Assembly (NCBI GenBank): GCA_025352085.1
Contig: JANXUA010000101.1
Coordinates: forward strand, 1-64,000
Direction of reading: 5' to 3'
Source of the DNA: Caulobacteraceae bacterium
GTDB lineage: Bacteria > Pseudomonadota > Alphaproteobacteria > Caulobacterales > Caulobacteraceae
Length of the DNA stretch: 64,000 nt
Shown here piece after piece: positions 52,121 through 60,931 of this stretch. The position numbers and the translations under genes were made by a program. Numbering within the stretch: position 1 is the stretch's first letter; the number at the start of each line of letters is the position of its first letter. The notes beneath the pieces are model-generated. The model saw nothing but the letters and a program-made list of their open reading frames with translations, made no database searches and was not told the origin of the DNA.

Positions 52121-52588
52121 TTGCCGTTTGACCTTCGACGTCCCGAACGGGCCTTCAGCATCCGCCAGCTTTGCCTCGAATTCAAATGCACGCCCCGGGC
52201 GCTGCGGTTCTATGAGGACAAGGGCCTGCTCGCGCCCGCGCGCCAGGGGCTTAACCGGGTCTATTCCTACAAGGACCGCGCCCGTCTGGTATTGATTCTG
52301 AGGGGCAAGCGGGTCGGTCTGGCGCTCGCCGAAATCCGCGAAATCCTGCAGCTTTACGACAAGACCGACGGAAGCGCGGTTCAGAGCGCGACCGCCCTGC
52401 GCAAATTCAAGGCGCGGATCGTCGCCATGGAGCAAAGGCGTGAGGATATCGATCATGCCATAGCCGAACTTCAGGATGCCTGCGGCCGGCTTGAAGCCAT
52501 GCTGGCCAAGTCGCGGCCGGATCTCCTGTCGGACATGGCGGACTTCGTCCCGCAGCCCCGCGCCGCCGCCTCGCCCCGCCACGTCTGA
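52121..52588 (+). CDS. MerR-family transcriptional regulator
   Basis: A 155 aa regulator. The helix-turn-helix spans residues about 12-50 (AFSIRQLCLEF, then CTPRALRFYEDKGLLAPARQ), followed by a dimerisation coiled coil (RIVAMEQRREDIDHAIAELQ). There are no Cys in a MerR metal-site arrangement and no large ligand domain, so the signal is unknown. It resembles LiuR-type regulators of acyl-CoA pathways. The TTG start 52121 follows AGGGAG by 7 bases. Repeat E lies between it and the OsmC-like gene, which is on the same strand. Confidence 0.88.
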   Translation: MPFDLRRPERAFSIRQLCLEFKCTPRALRFYEDKGLLAPARQGLNRVYSYKDRARLVLILRGKRVGLALAEIREILQLYDKTDGSAVQSATALRKFKARIVAMEQRREDIDHAIAELQDACGRLEAMLAKSRPDLLSDMADFVPQPRAAASPRHV

Positions 52589-52597
52589 CGCCGCGGC

Positions 52598-52702
52598 CAG
52601 AGCAAGATCATCCTTGATTGAAACGTCAAGTACGTGAATCGTGCTCTACATTCAAAGTTCTAGAGCTTGATTGAGACGTCGATCCGACGTCATCAAGCTC
52701 TA
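52598..52702 (+). repeat. Two-hairpin intergenic repeat, copy E
   Basis: A 105 bp, most diverged copy. Hairpin 1 is at 52598-52648 and keeps the GTGAATCGTGCTCTA end. Hairpin 2 (52661-52702) has the perfect stem TAGAGCTTGAT/ATCAAGCTCTA, in which the C:G pair of copy B is now T:A, a compensatory change; inside it GACGTC faces GACGTC. It ends GCTCTAGGAGG, running into a Shine-Dalgarno-like sequence 34 bp before the OsmC-like ATG, with a second AGGAGG nearer to it. Confidence 0.88.
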
Positions 52703-52736
52703 GGAGGCTTCGGCGCCGCTTGCAGGAGGACGCCCG

Positions 52737-53198
52737 ATGAGTCTGCACTACGCCACCGTCGCCTGGTCATTGGATGGCGGAGATTTTCTCAAGCGCCAGT
52801 ATAGCCGCGTGCACACCATCACCTTTGAGGGCGGCGCCGAAGTCTTCGGCTCGCCCTCGCCGCACGTGGTGCCGGCGCCTTATTCACGCACCGACGCGAT
52901 GGATCCCGAAGCGGCCTTCACCGCCGCCTTGAGCGCCTGTCACATGATGTGGTTTCTCGATTTCGCCGCGCGCGCCGGCTTCATGGCGGCGAATTATCGC
53001 GACGCGGCGGAAGGGACTTTGGGCCACAACGCGGCGGGCAAGACCGTGATGACCAAGGTCGTCCTGCGCCCGGTCGTCGCCTTTACGGGTGAGAACCATC
53101 CGACGGCCGCCGACGTCGCCGATCTGCACCACAAGGCCCACGAGGCCTGCTTCATCGCCAATTCGGTGACGAGCGAGGTGGTGGTCGAGCCGGGCTAA
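52737..53198 (+). CDS. OsmC/Ohr-family peroxiredoxin-like protein
   Basis: A 153 aa protein of the OsmC/Ohr family, which reduces organic hydroperoxides. The two conserved Cys are present: one in ALSACHMMWFLDFAA (peroxidatic) and one in AHEACFIANSV (resolving). The N-terminus (ATVAWSLDGGDFLKRQYSR) is of the YhfA/OsmC subgroup. ATG 52737 has AGGAGG 9 bases upstream. It is preceded by repeat E and the MerR gene; a MerR-controlled stress response is plausible but not shown. Confidence 0.9.
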   Translation: MSLHYATVAWSLDGGDFLKRQYSRVHTITFEGGAEVFGSPSPHVVPAPYSRTDAMDPEAAFTAALSACHMMWFLDFAARAGFMAANYRDAAEGTLGHNAAGKTVMTKVVLRPVVAFTGENHPTAADVADLHHKAHEACFIANSVTSEVVVEPG

Positions 53199-53207
53199 AG
53201 CGGGTGG

Positions 53208-53624
53208 CTATTCCGCCGGCGCCAGCCAGGCCGCGGCGCGGGACTCCAGAGCCGCGCGATCCTTCAGTTCGCACTCCCAAACCGCCTCCACCCGCCAACC
53301 GGCGTTTGTCAGCGCCGCCTGCGCCACCGCGTCGCGGGCGCGGTTGCGGTCGATCTTTTGCACCCAGTAGTCGCGGTTGGCCTGGGGCGTGCGGGCGCCG
53401 CGCGGGCAGTCGTGGCCGTGCCAGAAGCAGCCATGCACGAAGATCGCCAGGCGTCGACCGACCAGAACAATGTCCGGCTTTCCGGGCAAGTCAGCGCGGT
53501 TGAGCCGATAGCGTCCGCCAAGGCGCCAGACCAGCCGCCGGACAATGAGTTCCGGCGCCGTGCCGCGCCCCTTGACGCGGCGCATTACCGCCGAGCGTTT
53601 TTCGGCGGTGTAGACGTCGGTCAC
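53208..53624 (-). CDS. vsr: Very short patch repair endonuclease (Vsr)
   Basis: A 138 aa endonuclease that nicks T:G mismatches formed when 5-methylcytosine deaminates. Motifs: [45 protein letters not shown] and [11 protein letters not shown]. Vsr normally accompanies a cytosine-5 methyltransferase; none is seen in this window. Its ATG overlaps the cysK stop by 4 bp, so it appears joined to the cysK transcript, an unusual place. Confidence 0.93.
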   Translation of the reverse strand: MTDVYTAEKRSAVMRRVKGRGTAPELIVRRLVWRLGGRYRLNRADLPGKPDIVLVGRRLAIFVHGCFWHGHDCPRGARTPQANRDYWVQKIDRNRARDAVAQAALTNAGWRVEAVWECELKDRAALESRAAAWLAPAE

Positions 53625-54604
53625 AGGCCTTCGAAAAGGACCGTCGAGAGATAACGTTCAGCGAAGCTGGGGATGATCGTCACGACGATCTTGCCGGCCA
53701 TTTCGGGGCGCGATGCGACGTCGAAGGCCGCCGTGAGGGCCGCGCCCGAGGAAATCCCCACCGGAATGCCCTCTTCGCGCGCACAGCGCCGCGCCATGGC
53801 GACGGCGTCCTCGTTGGACACCTGGACGACCTCGTCCATGATGCCGCGATCGAGAATGGCCGGCACGAAGCCCGCGCCGATCCCCTGGATCTTGTGCGGT
53901 CCCGGCGCGCCGCCGGACAGAACCGGCGAGGCGGTCGGCTCCACGGCCACCATGCGCACCGAGGGCTTGCGGCTCTTGAGCACCTGACCAACGCCGGTGA
54001 TGGTGCCGGCCGTGCCGACGCCGGAGATCACCACGTCGACGGCGCCGGCCGTGTCATTCCAGATTTCCTCGGCGGTGGTGACGCGGTGGATGGCCGGATT
54101 GGCAAGGTTCTCGAACTGTTGCGGCATGACCGAGCCGGGGATTTCATTGAGAATTTCGCGCGCGCGCGCCATGGCGCCGACCATGCCTTTTTCCGCCGGG
54201 GTGAGCTCCAGTTTGGCGCCCAAGATCATCAGCATCTTGCGCCGCTCGAGCGACATGCTCTCGGGCATGACCAGGATGAGCTTGAGGCCCTTGGCGGCGG
54301 CGACGAAGGCCAGGGCAATGCCGGTGTTGCCGCTGGTCGGCTCGACAATGGTGGTGCCTTCCTTGATCAGACCCTGGACCTCCAGATAGTCGATCATCGA
54401 AACGCCGATGCGATCCTTGACCGAGCCGAGCGGATTGAAAAACTCCAGCTTGGCCAGCACCACGCCCTTGGGTTTGAGCGCGGCGGTCAGACGCGGCAGG
54501 CGGACCAGCGGCGTATCGCCAATGGTGTCGATGATCGAGTCATAGATCTTGCCGCGACCACTTCGACGGTGGCGGGAGGCGTCATATTGAGGGGCGGTGG
54601 TCAT
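53621..54604 (-). CDS. cysK: Cysteine synthase A
   Basis: A 327 aa PLP enzyme making cysteine from O-acetylserine and sulfide. The PLP Lys is in [35 protein letters not shown] and [19 protein letters not shown] bind substrate and phosphate. The C-terminal [14 protein letters not shown] is the CysK signature. The N-terminus ([20 protein letters not shown]) is about 15 residues longer than usual, so a later start may be used. It overlaps vsr by 4 bp at its 3' end. Confidence 0.95.
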   Translation of the reverse strand: MTTAPQYDASRHRRSGRGKIYDSIIDTIGDTPLVRLPRLTAALKPKGVVLAKLEFFNPLGSVKDRIGVSMIDYLEVQGLIKEGTTIVEPTSGNTGIALAFVAAAKGLKLILVMPESMSLERRKMLMILGAKLELTPAEKGMVGAMARAREILNEIPGSVMPQQFENLANPAIHRVTTAEEIWNDTAGAVDVVISGVGTAGTITGVGQVLKSRKPSVRMVAVEPTASPVLSGGAPGPHKIQGIGAGFVPAILDRGIMDEVVQVSNEDAVAMARRCAREEGIPVGISSGAALTAAFDVASRPEMAGKIVVTIIPSFAERYLSTVLFEGL

Positions 54605-54851
54605 GCTGGGGCTCGCTCGGCGGTTGAGTGAACGAAATGGACGTCGCCGGACTCTATGCCTTTTGCAAACGGTTTGGAACGCAATCCTGCTGGAGAGCTT
54701 CGATAGTAAAACTGCGATGCGGCGTAGCCATATGGACGCCCGCGCGCGGTCACTTCAGACGACATCGGCGATAAAATCGCTTTGTGAAGCTTGACGGCGC
54801 CCGGCCTCGAAGCGGCAAATGGACCTCACGGCAGGGAATGGAGCACGCGGT
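54605..54851. other. Intergenic region between cysK and the amidohydrolase
   Basis: About 245 bases between divergent starts. Promoters for cysK (minus) and the amidohydrolase (plus) are expected here. I see no clear box pair, repeat or RNA gene. Local composition is slightly more AT-rich around 54700-54790. Confidence 0.4.
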
Positions 54852-56585
54852 ATGGAACGACCTTATGATCTGGTGATCCGTGGCGGGCGGGTGATCGACG
54901 GCACGGGCGCCTCCGGCTTTGAGGCCGACGTCGCGGTCAAGGACGGCAAGATCGCCGCCGTCGGCGCCGTCGCCGGCGCGGGCGCCGAAGAGATTGACGC
55001 CAAGGGCAAGATCGTCACCCCGGGCTTTGTCGATGTGCACACTCACTATGACGGGCAGGCGACGTGGGATGGGCGGATGCAGCCGTCGTCCTGGCACGGT
55101 GTCACCACCGTGGTCATGGGCAATTGCGGCGTCGGCTTCGCGCCGTGCAAGGTCGGCGACCATGACCGGCTGATCAAACTCATGGAGGGGGTGGAGGACA
55201 TTCCCTTCCCGGTCCTGAGCGAAGGCCTGCCGTGGTCGTGGGAAAGCTACGAAGGCTATCTCGACGCCCTGGCCGAGCGGCGGTTCGACATCGATATCGG
55301 CAGCCAACTGCCGCACGCCGCCCTGCGGGTGTTCGTCATGGGCGAACGCGGCGCCGATCGCGAACCGGCCACCGCCGCCGACATTGCCGCCATGGCCGCC
55401 ATCGCGCGCCGGGCGGTCGAGGCGGGGGCGTTCGGTTTCACCACCTCGCGCACCCTCAACCACCGCACCAGCGACGGCGCGCCGACCCCGACGCTGACCG
55501 CCGGCGAGGACGAGCTGACCGGCATCGCCATGGCCCTGGCCGCCGCCGGCAAGGGGGTGTTGCAGGTGGTTTCTGACTTCACCGATCCGGTTCTGGAGTT
55601 CGCCATGCTGCGCCGGATCGTCGAGCGCTGCGGCCGGCCGATGTGCTTCACCCTGGCGCAGAGCCCGATCGATCCGGCGGGATACAAGACGATCCTCACG
55701 GCTCTGGAGGACGCCACGGCGGCGGGCCTGCCGATCAAGGCTCAGGTCGCGGCGCGGGCGGTCGGGGTCCTGCTCGGCCTGGAGTTGACCCTCAATCCCT
55801 TCAGCCATGTTCCGGCCTATCGCGAGATCGCCGCTCTTTCCCTCGACGAGCGGGTCAAACGCCTGCGCGATCCGCTGTTCCGCGCCCAACTGCTGGCGCA
55901 GACGCCGCAGGCCGACTCCGTGCGACGCCTGCCGACCGCTTGGAGCCGGATGCACCTGATGGGTCTCAAGCCGGATTACGAGCCGACCATGGATACGACC
56001 GTAGCCGCCATCGCCCGCGCGCGCGGATTGGAGCCCCTGGAGGTCGCCCTCGACCACATGCTTGAGCGCGGCGGGCGCGGCATGTTGTATGTGCCGTTCC
56101 TGAACTATGCCGAGGGTTCGCTGGACGCCGTCCACGCCATGATCACCCATCCCGACAGCATCCCTGGCCTGTCGGACGGCGGCGCCCACGTCGGCATGAT
56201 CTGCGACGGCAGTTTTCCGACCACCATGCTCACCCACTGGACCCGCGATCGCACGCGCGGCCCCAAATTGCGCCTGGAGGAGGTGATCGCCATGCAGACC
56301 CGCGACACCGCCCGCGCCGTCGGTCTACACGATCGCGGCCTGATCGCGCCGGGCTATCGCGCCGACCTCAACGTCATCGACCACGAGCGCCTGACCCTGC
56401 ATGCGCCGGAGGTGGTCTACGATCTTCCCGCCGGCGGGCGTCGTCTGATCCAGAAGGCCGACGGCTATGACGCCACCATCGTCGCCGGCGTGGTCACCTA
56501 TCGCGGCGGCGAGGCGACCGGCGCCTTGCCCGGGCGACTGTTGCGGGGGACCCAGGCCGCGCCGATGGCCATGGCGGCGGAGTAG
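54852..56585 (+). CDS. N-acyl-D-amino-acid deacylase-like amidohydrolase
   Basis: A 577 aa metal-dependent amidohydrolase of the D-aminoacylase family. [20 protein letters not shown] is the N-terminal beta domain; [18 protein letters not shown] carries the HxH metal ligands; [13 protein letters not shown] holds the Cys metal-bridging residue typical of D-aminoacylases; [13 protein letters not shown] carries the late Asp. Substrates could be N-acyl-D-amino acids or related amides. ATG 54852 has GGAG upstream; 54819 is also in frame. Followed 52 bp later by an FAD oxidoreductase, possibly the same operon. Confidence 0.9.
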   Translation: MERPYDLVIRGGRVIDGTGASGFEADVAVKDGKIAAVGAVAGAGAEEIDAKGKIVTPGFVDVHTHYDGQATWDGRMQPSSWHGVTTVVMGNCGVGFAPCKVGDHDRLIKLMEGVEDIPFPVLSEGLPWSWESYEGYLDALAERRFDIDIGSQLPHAALRVFVMGERGADREPATAADIAAMAAIARRAVEAGAFGFTTSRTLNHRTSDGAPTPTLTAGEDELTGIAMALAAAGKGVLQVVSDFTDPVLEFAMLRRIVERCGRPMCFTLAQSPIDPAGYKTILTALEDATAAGLPIKAQVAARAVGVLLGLELTLNPFSHVPAYREIAALSLDERVKRLRDPLFRAQLLAQTPQADSVRRLPTAWSRMHLMGLKPDYEPTMDTTVAAIARARGLEPLEVALDHMLERGGRGMLYVPFLNYAEGSLDAVHAMITHPDSIPGLSDGGAHVGMICDGSFPTTMLTHWTRDRTRGPKLRLEEVIAMQTRDTARAVGLHDRGLIAPGYRADLNVIDHERLTLHAPEVVYDLPAGGRRLIQKADGYDATIVAGVVTYRGGEATGALPGRLLRGTQAAPMAMAAE

Positions 56586-56637
56586 GCGCGCGCCCTCACT
56601 TCTGGACGCCGTCACCGCCCGTCACTATGACCGTGCG

Positions 56638-58248
56638 ATGATTTCACGTAACTCCGACACCGACGCCGTGATCATCGGCGGCGGCCACAATGGCCTCGTC
56701 TGCGCCTTCTATCTGGCCAAGGCCGGCCTGAAGGTCACCGTGCTGGAGCGCCGCGCGGTGGTCGGCGGCGCGGCGGTGACCGAGGAATTCCATCCGGGGT
56801 TTCGCAATTCGGTGGCCGCCTACACCGTCAGCCTGCTCAACCCCAAGGTCATCGCCGACATGGATCTCGGCGGCCATGGTCTGCGGGTGGTCGAGCGCAA
56901 GGTCGCCAATTTCCTTCCCATCAACGACCACCAGTATCTGCTCACCGGCGAAGGGCGCATCCACGCCGAAGTGGCGAAATTCTCGCTGCGCGACGCCGAG
57001 CGCCTTGACGCTTACGGCGATCGGCTGGACGCCATCGCCGATGTCCTGCGCGGCCAGGTTCTTGAGACCCCGCCCAATGTGACCCGCGGGGGATTGGCCG
57101 TCGCCTTGCCGGAGCTCCTGAAGAGCGCCGGCCTGTCACGCCGGCTCGCCAAGCTGGACATGACCGCGCGCCGCGATTTGCTGGCCCTGTTCGCGCAATC
57201 GGCGGGCGACTATCTCGACGGCTGGTTCGAGAGCGATCCGATCAAGGCGGTGTTCGGTTTCGACGGCGTCGTTGGCAACTACGCCAGCCCGTATACGCCG
57301 GGCTCGGCCTATGTGCTTTTGCACCACGTTTTCGGCGAAGTGAACGGCAAGAAGGGCGCCTGGGGACACGCCATTGGCGGCATGGGCGCGATCACCCAGG
57401 CCATGGCCAAGGCCTGCGCGGCGCTGGGCGTCGAGATCCGCACCGACACGGCGGTGCGCGAGGTGGTGGTGGAAAAGGGCCGGGCCGTCGGCGTCGTCAC
57501 CACGGACGGCGCGGCCCTGCGCGCGCGGCGCGTGGTCTCCAACATCCACCCCAAGCTGCTGTTCCAGAACCTCGTCGATCCGGCGCTGTTGCCGGCCGAT
57601 TTCAACGAGCGGATCGAGCGCCACCGCAACGGCTCGGGCACCTTTCGCATGAACGTGGCCCTCTCCGAACTGCCGCGCTTCACCTGTCTGCCCACCGCCG
57701 GCGATCACATGACCGCCGGGATCATCATGGCCCCCAGCCTCGCCTATATGGAACGCGCCTACGCCGACGCGCGCGCCGACGGCTGGTCCAAGGCCCCGAT
57801 CGTCGAAATGCTGATCCCGTCGACCTTGGACGACAGCCTCGCTCGGGCCGGCCAACACGTCGCCAGCCTGTTCTGCCAGCATGTTGCGCCGACGCTTTCG
57901 GACGGACGGTCGTGGGACGACTGCAAGGAGACGGTCGCCGACCTGATGATCGACACGGTGGACGCCTTCGCGCCGGGCTTCAAAGCCTCGGTGCTGGGGC
58001 GCATGGCGCTCAGCCCGCTTGATCTGGAACGCGCATTCGGCCTGGTCGGCGGTGACATTTTTCACGGCAAGCTGGAGCTGGATCAGCTGTTTTCCGCCCG
58101 CCCGGTGATGGGTCACGGCGACCACCGCGCGCCGATCGCCGGCCTGTATATGTGCGGCGCCGGAACTCACCCCGGCGGCGGCGTCACCGGCGCGCCGGGG
58201 CACAACGCCGCGCGGGAAATCCTCAGGGACGTCCGGCGGCGGAGATGA
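56638..58248 (+). CDS. FAD-dependent oxidoreductase (phytoene desaturase/PYROXD2-like)
   Basis: A 536 aa flavoprotein. The dinucleotide motif is DAVIIGGGHNGLVCAFYLAK, with ERRAVVGGAAVTEEFHPGFR following; the C-terminal FAD block is GLYMCGAGTHPGGGVTGAPG. It resembles the phytoene-desaturase-like (CrtI/PYROXD2) group, whose bacterial members are mostly uncharacterised; there are no other carotenoid genes nearby. ATG 56638 was chosen because it starts just before the FAD motif. Shares direction and spacing with the amidohydrolase upstream. Confidence 0.88.
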   Translation: MISRNSDTDAVIIGGGHNGLVCAFYLAKAGLKVTVLERRAVVGGAAVTEEFHPGFRNSVAAYTVSLLNPKVIADMDLGGHGLRVVERKVANFLPINDHQYLLTGEGRIHAEVAKFSLRDAERLDAYGDRLDAIADVLRGQVLETPPNVTRGGLAVALPELLKSAGLSRRLAKLDMTARRDLLALFAQSAGDYLDGWFESDPIKAVFGFDGVVGNYASPYTPGSAYVLLHHVFGEVNGKKGAWGHAIGGMGAITQAMAKACAALGVEIRTDTAVREVVVEKGRAVGVVTTDGAALRARRVVSNIHPKLLFQNLVDPALLPADFNERIERHRNGSGTFRMNVALSELPRFTCLPTAGDHMTAGIIMAPSLAYMERAYADARADGWSKAPIVEMLIPSTLDDSLARAGQHVASLFCQHVAPTLSDGRSWDDCKETVADLMIDTVDAFAPGFKASVLGRMALSPLDLERAFGLVGGDIFHGKLELDQLFSARPVMGHGDHRAPIAGLYMCGAGTHPGGGVTGAPGHNAAREILRDVRRRR

Positions 58249-58443
58249 TTGCGAAAACCCACCAATTGGTGCGGTGCAACACACTGCTTGCGCGGTAAGT
58301 TCATCCCGCCTATAAGGCGCTTGTTCGACCAACGTGTACCGGTTGAGCCCCACGATCCTCCTCCAATTCAACTATAGGTTGCTGGAGCCCTCGTGCGGTT
58401 GTCGGGGAGCAATATCGCTCTCGTCGCATAGGACACGAGTTCC

Positions 58444-59199
58444 TTGTTTTTATCCTTATCCCCGCGCGTGAAAGCACGCGCGCTGATCGGCGTTGCTGTG
58501 CTGTTTGCTTTCATCATGGGCGCCGGCGTTGGCGCGGCCTTCATCGCCGATCGGCCCGCCCCGACCTCGCCGGCCGCCGCCGCCGTAACCGCCGCCTATC
58601 GCGAGGCTGCCGCCCGGCCCGCGCCGGCGATCGTCTTGGCTCCCGCGCCGGCGCCGGTGCTGTCGAGGGTCGCGTCGGTGTCCGTGCCGGTGCGGCGCGA
58701 CCTCGATTGCCTGACCGACGCGGTTTACTACGAAGCCCGCGGCGAAAGCGCCGAGGGCCAGGCGGCCGTGGCGCAGGTGGTGCTCAACCGGGCGCACCAT
58801 CCCGAATATCCCAGGAGCGTGTGCGGCGTGGTCTTTCAGGGCGCGCGCGCCGGCGCCTGCCAGTTCAGTTTCGTATGCGACGGCGCCATGCGCCAGCCGC
58901 TTGAACACACCGCCTGGGGTCGCGCCCGCGCTGTGGCGGGCCGGGCCTTGTCCGGCTACGTCATGGCCGCCGTGGGTCCGGCGACCCGGTTCCATGTCAC
59001 GCACGTAGCCTGGAACGGCCGTGAGGGCGCGATCGCCCGCATCGGCAACCATCTCTTTCTCGGCAAAGGTCGCATCATGCCAAGCGCTGCCCCCCGGCGG
59101 ACCGTAGCAATCGCGCGCGTCGCCCCGGACAAGATCGTCGTCGCCTTGGATCGAAGCGCCGGCGATGCACCGCCGGCGCCGACCCTGGCCGCGGACTAA
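58444..59199 (+). CDS. SleB-like cell wall hydrolase
   Basis: A 251 aa envelope protein with an N-terminal membrane anchor or signal (ARALIGVAVLFAFIMGAGVG), a Pro/Ala linker (residues about 38-78) and a Hydrolase_2 domain: DCLTDAVYYEARGESAEGQA, VAQVVLNRAHHPEYPRSVCG and CQFSFVCDG. The catalytic Glu is in YYEARGE. It cuts peptidoglycan as SleB-type lytic transglycosylase; in non-spore-formers this is wall remodelling. TTG 58444 or GTG 58468 may be the start. Stop overlaps the convergent regulator gene by 4 bp. Confidence 0.85.
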   Translation: MFLSLSPRVKARALIGVAVLFAFIMGAGVGAAFIADRPAPTSPAAAAVTAAYREAAARPAPAIVLAPAPAPVLSRVASVSVPVRRDLDCLTDAVYYEARGESAEGQAAVAQVVLNRAHHPEYPRSVCGVVFQGARAGACQFSFVCDGAMRQPLEHTAWGRARAVAGRALSGYVMAAVGPATRFHVTHVAWNGREGAIARIGNHLFLGKGRIMPSAAPRRTVAIARVAPDKIVVALDRSAGDAPPAPTLAAD

Positions 59200-60137
59200 A
59201 GTCGCGCCGCGCGCCTCAAGACCTGCGGCGGCTGGCCGAACGCGCGCACAAAGGCCCGCCGCATCCGCTCCGGATCGCCAAATCCCGACCGGCGCGCGAT
59301 GACGTCAATAGCGCACGTCGCGCCTTCGACCGCCGATCTCGCTGTCTCCAGACGCAGACGCTCCACCGCCTTGGCAGGCGTCACGCCGACTTCCGCCGCG
59401 AAAGCGCGCGCGAAATTGCGCGGACTCATGGCGACGCGATCGGCCAGCCGTTCGACGGTCAGGGGCTCGCCGACATGTTCGCGCGCCCAGGCCAGCAGGG
59501 CGTCGAAACGGCCGCCGCTATCCAGGTCCAGCAGGGCGGAAAACTGCGACTGGCCGCTCGGGCGACGCTGATAGACCACCAGTTGCTGGGCGGTTCGCTT
59601 GGCGACGCCGTCGCCGAGGTCTTCGGCGATCATCGCCAGGGCCAGATCGATCCCGGCGGTGATGCCGGCCGAAGTCCAAAGATTGCCATCCCTGATCCAG
59701 ATCCGGTCGGCTTCCAGGCGCACGTCTGGGAACCGGCGGGTGAAATCGCGGGTCCGCGCCCAATGGGTGGTGGCGCGCCGTCCCTCGAGCAGGCCCGCCG
59801 CCGCCAGAACATAGGCCCCGGAGCACACGCTGGCGAGCCGCCGCGCACCCGTCGCCGCGCCCTTGGCGAAGTCCAGCAGGGGTCCCGGCGCCATGGCGGC
59901 GCGCGAGCCCTCGCCGCCGGCGATGATCACCGTGTCCAGCGCCGCCGCGTCGCCGAGGGCTTCCGCCGTCATGCGCGCGCCCGATGAACTCGCAACCTCG
60001 CCCGCCCGCGCGGCCCGGACGCTTAAGGCGTAAGCGCCCGGCGAAAAGCGCGCGGCGATCTCGAAGGCGGCGATCGGGCCGGCGGCGTCGAGAATCTGGA
60101 AATCCGGGAAGATGACGAAGGCGACGGCCCGAGTCAT
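59196..60137 (-). CDS. GlxA-family AraC-type transcriptional regulator
   Basis: A 313 aa regulator with an N-terminal DJ-1/PfpI-like domain (residues 1-about 170, FVIFPDFQILDAAGPIAAFE, SVCSGAYVLAAAGLLEGRRA) and a C-terminal AraC helix-turn-helix pair (VERLADRVAMSPRNFARAFA, ARRSGFGDPERMRRAFVRAF). The DJ-1 part is probably a ligand sensor. It is divergent from a DJ-1/PfpI enzyme at 60230 and likely controls it, using the palindrome and direct repeats between them. Confidence 0.92.
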   Translation of the reverse strand: MTRAVAFVIFPDFQILDAAGPIAAFEIAARFSPGAYALSVRAARAGEVASSSGARMTAEALGDAAALDTVIIAGGEGSRAAMAPGPLLDFAKGAATGARRLASVCSGAYVLAAAGLLEGRRATTHWARTRDFTRRFPDVRLEADRIWIRDGNLWTSAGITAGIDLALAMIAEDLGDGVAKRTAQQLVVYQRRPSGQSQFSALLDLDSGGRFDALLAWAREHVGEPLTVERLADRVAMSPRNFARAFAAEVGVTPAKAVERLRLETARSAVEGATCAIDVIARRSGFGDPERMRRAFVRAFGQPPQVLRRAARL

Positions 60138-60152
60138 GGCGTAAATCGTGGG

Positions 60153-60206
60153 AAGATTGTCATTTCAGCCAAGGTATGGCGGCGCCATGCTCGCATTGTC
60201 AATCTT
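60153..60206. promoter_or_regulatory. Symmetric operator region between divergent GlxA regulator and DJ-1 enzyme
   Basis: AAGATTG (60153-60159) and CAATCTT (60200-60206) form an inverted repeat that frames the 13 bp palindrome ATGGCG-G-CGCCAT (60176-60188). TTGTCA occurs as a direct repeat at 60157-60162 and 60196-60201, 39 bp apart. This arrangement fits binding by the AraC-type regulator encoded at 59196-60137. Confidence 0.5.
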
Positions 60207-60229
60207 GAGCCGCGCCCGAGGAGCCCCCC

Positions 60230-60913
60230 ATGCCCGCCCCCATCACCATCGTCTTCGCCCTCTATCCCGGCGTCACCCATCTCGATTTCACCGGCCCGCA
60301 TCAGGTGTTGGCCCGCTTGCCCGGCGCCAGGCTGATCGCCGCCAGCGAGGCGGGCGGGGAGATTGAGGCCGACGGCCTGACCTTCGCGGGCCTCGCCCGG
60401 TTGAAGGAGATCGAAAGTTGCGGTGTGATCTGCGTGCCCGGCGGCCTTGGCTGCACGGCGGCGATGAACGATCCCGCCTTCATGGATCAAATCAAACGTC
60501 TGGCCGCCGGCGCGCGCTATATCACCTCGGTCTGCACCGGCTCGCTCATTCTGGGCGCCGCTGGACTGCTTAGGGGCAAACGCGCCGCCTGCCACTGGGC
60601 CTGGCGCGACATGCTGCCCCTGTTCGGGGCCATCGCCGATCCGGCGCGTGTGGTGCGCGCCGGCAACATCCTCACCGGCGGCGGCGTCACTGCCGGCATC
60701 GATTTCGCCCTGACCCTCGCCGCCGAGATCGCCGGGCCGGACGTCGCCCAGGCTATCCAGCTGACCCTGGAATACGCCCCCGCCCCGCCGTTCAACGCCG
60801 GCCGCCCCGAAACCGCCCCGCCGGAAATCCTGGCGCGGGTCCAGGCGTTGATGGCCCCGATGGCGGAGGCGCGGCGCGCGGAGACGGAGCGGGCGGCGGC
60901 GATCCTCGCATAG
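60230..60913 (+). CDS. DJ-1/PfpI family protein, isonitrile-hydratase-like
   Basis: A 227 aa DJ-1 superfamily enzyme. The nucleophile Cys is in ITSVCTGSLILGAAGLLRGK, and RAACHWAWRDMLPLFGA with GGGVTAGIDFALTLAAEIAG completes the InhA-like (isonitrile hydratase) pattern. The acid is in YPGVTHLDFTGPHQVLARLP. It would hydrate isonitriles or similar small compounds. Its domain is homologous to the sensor part of the divergent regulator, suggesting that enzyme and sensor share a ligand. Confidence 0.9.
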   Translation: MPAPITIVFALYPGVTHLDFTGPHQVLARLPGARLIAASEAGGEIEADGLTFAGLARLKEIESCGVICVPGGLGCTAAMNDPAFMDQIKRLAAGARYITSVCTGSLILGAAGLLRGKRAACHWAWRDMLPLFGAIADPARVVRAGNILTGGGVTAGIDFALTLAAEIAGPDVAQAIQLTLEYAPAPPFNAGRPETAPPEILARVQALMAPMAEARRAETERAAAILA

Positions 60914-60931
60914 TGAAGGAACGCTCCTAGC

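Noticed and set aside
56638-58248. Carotenoid biosynthesis gene
   Set aside because: Only general CrtI-like flavoprotein features; no crtB, crtE or other pigment genes nearby.
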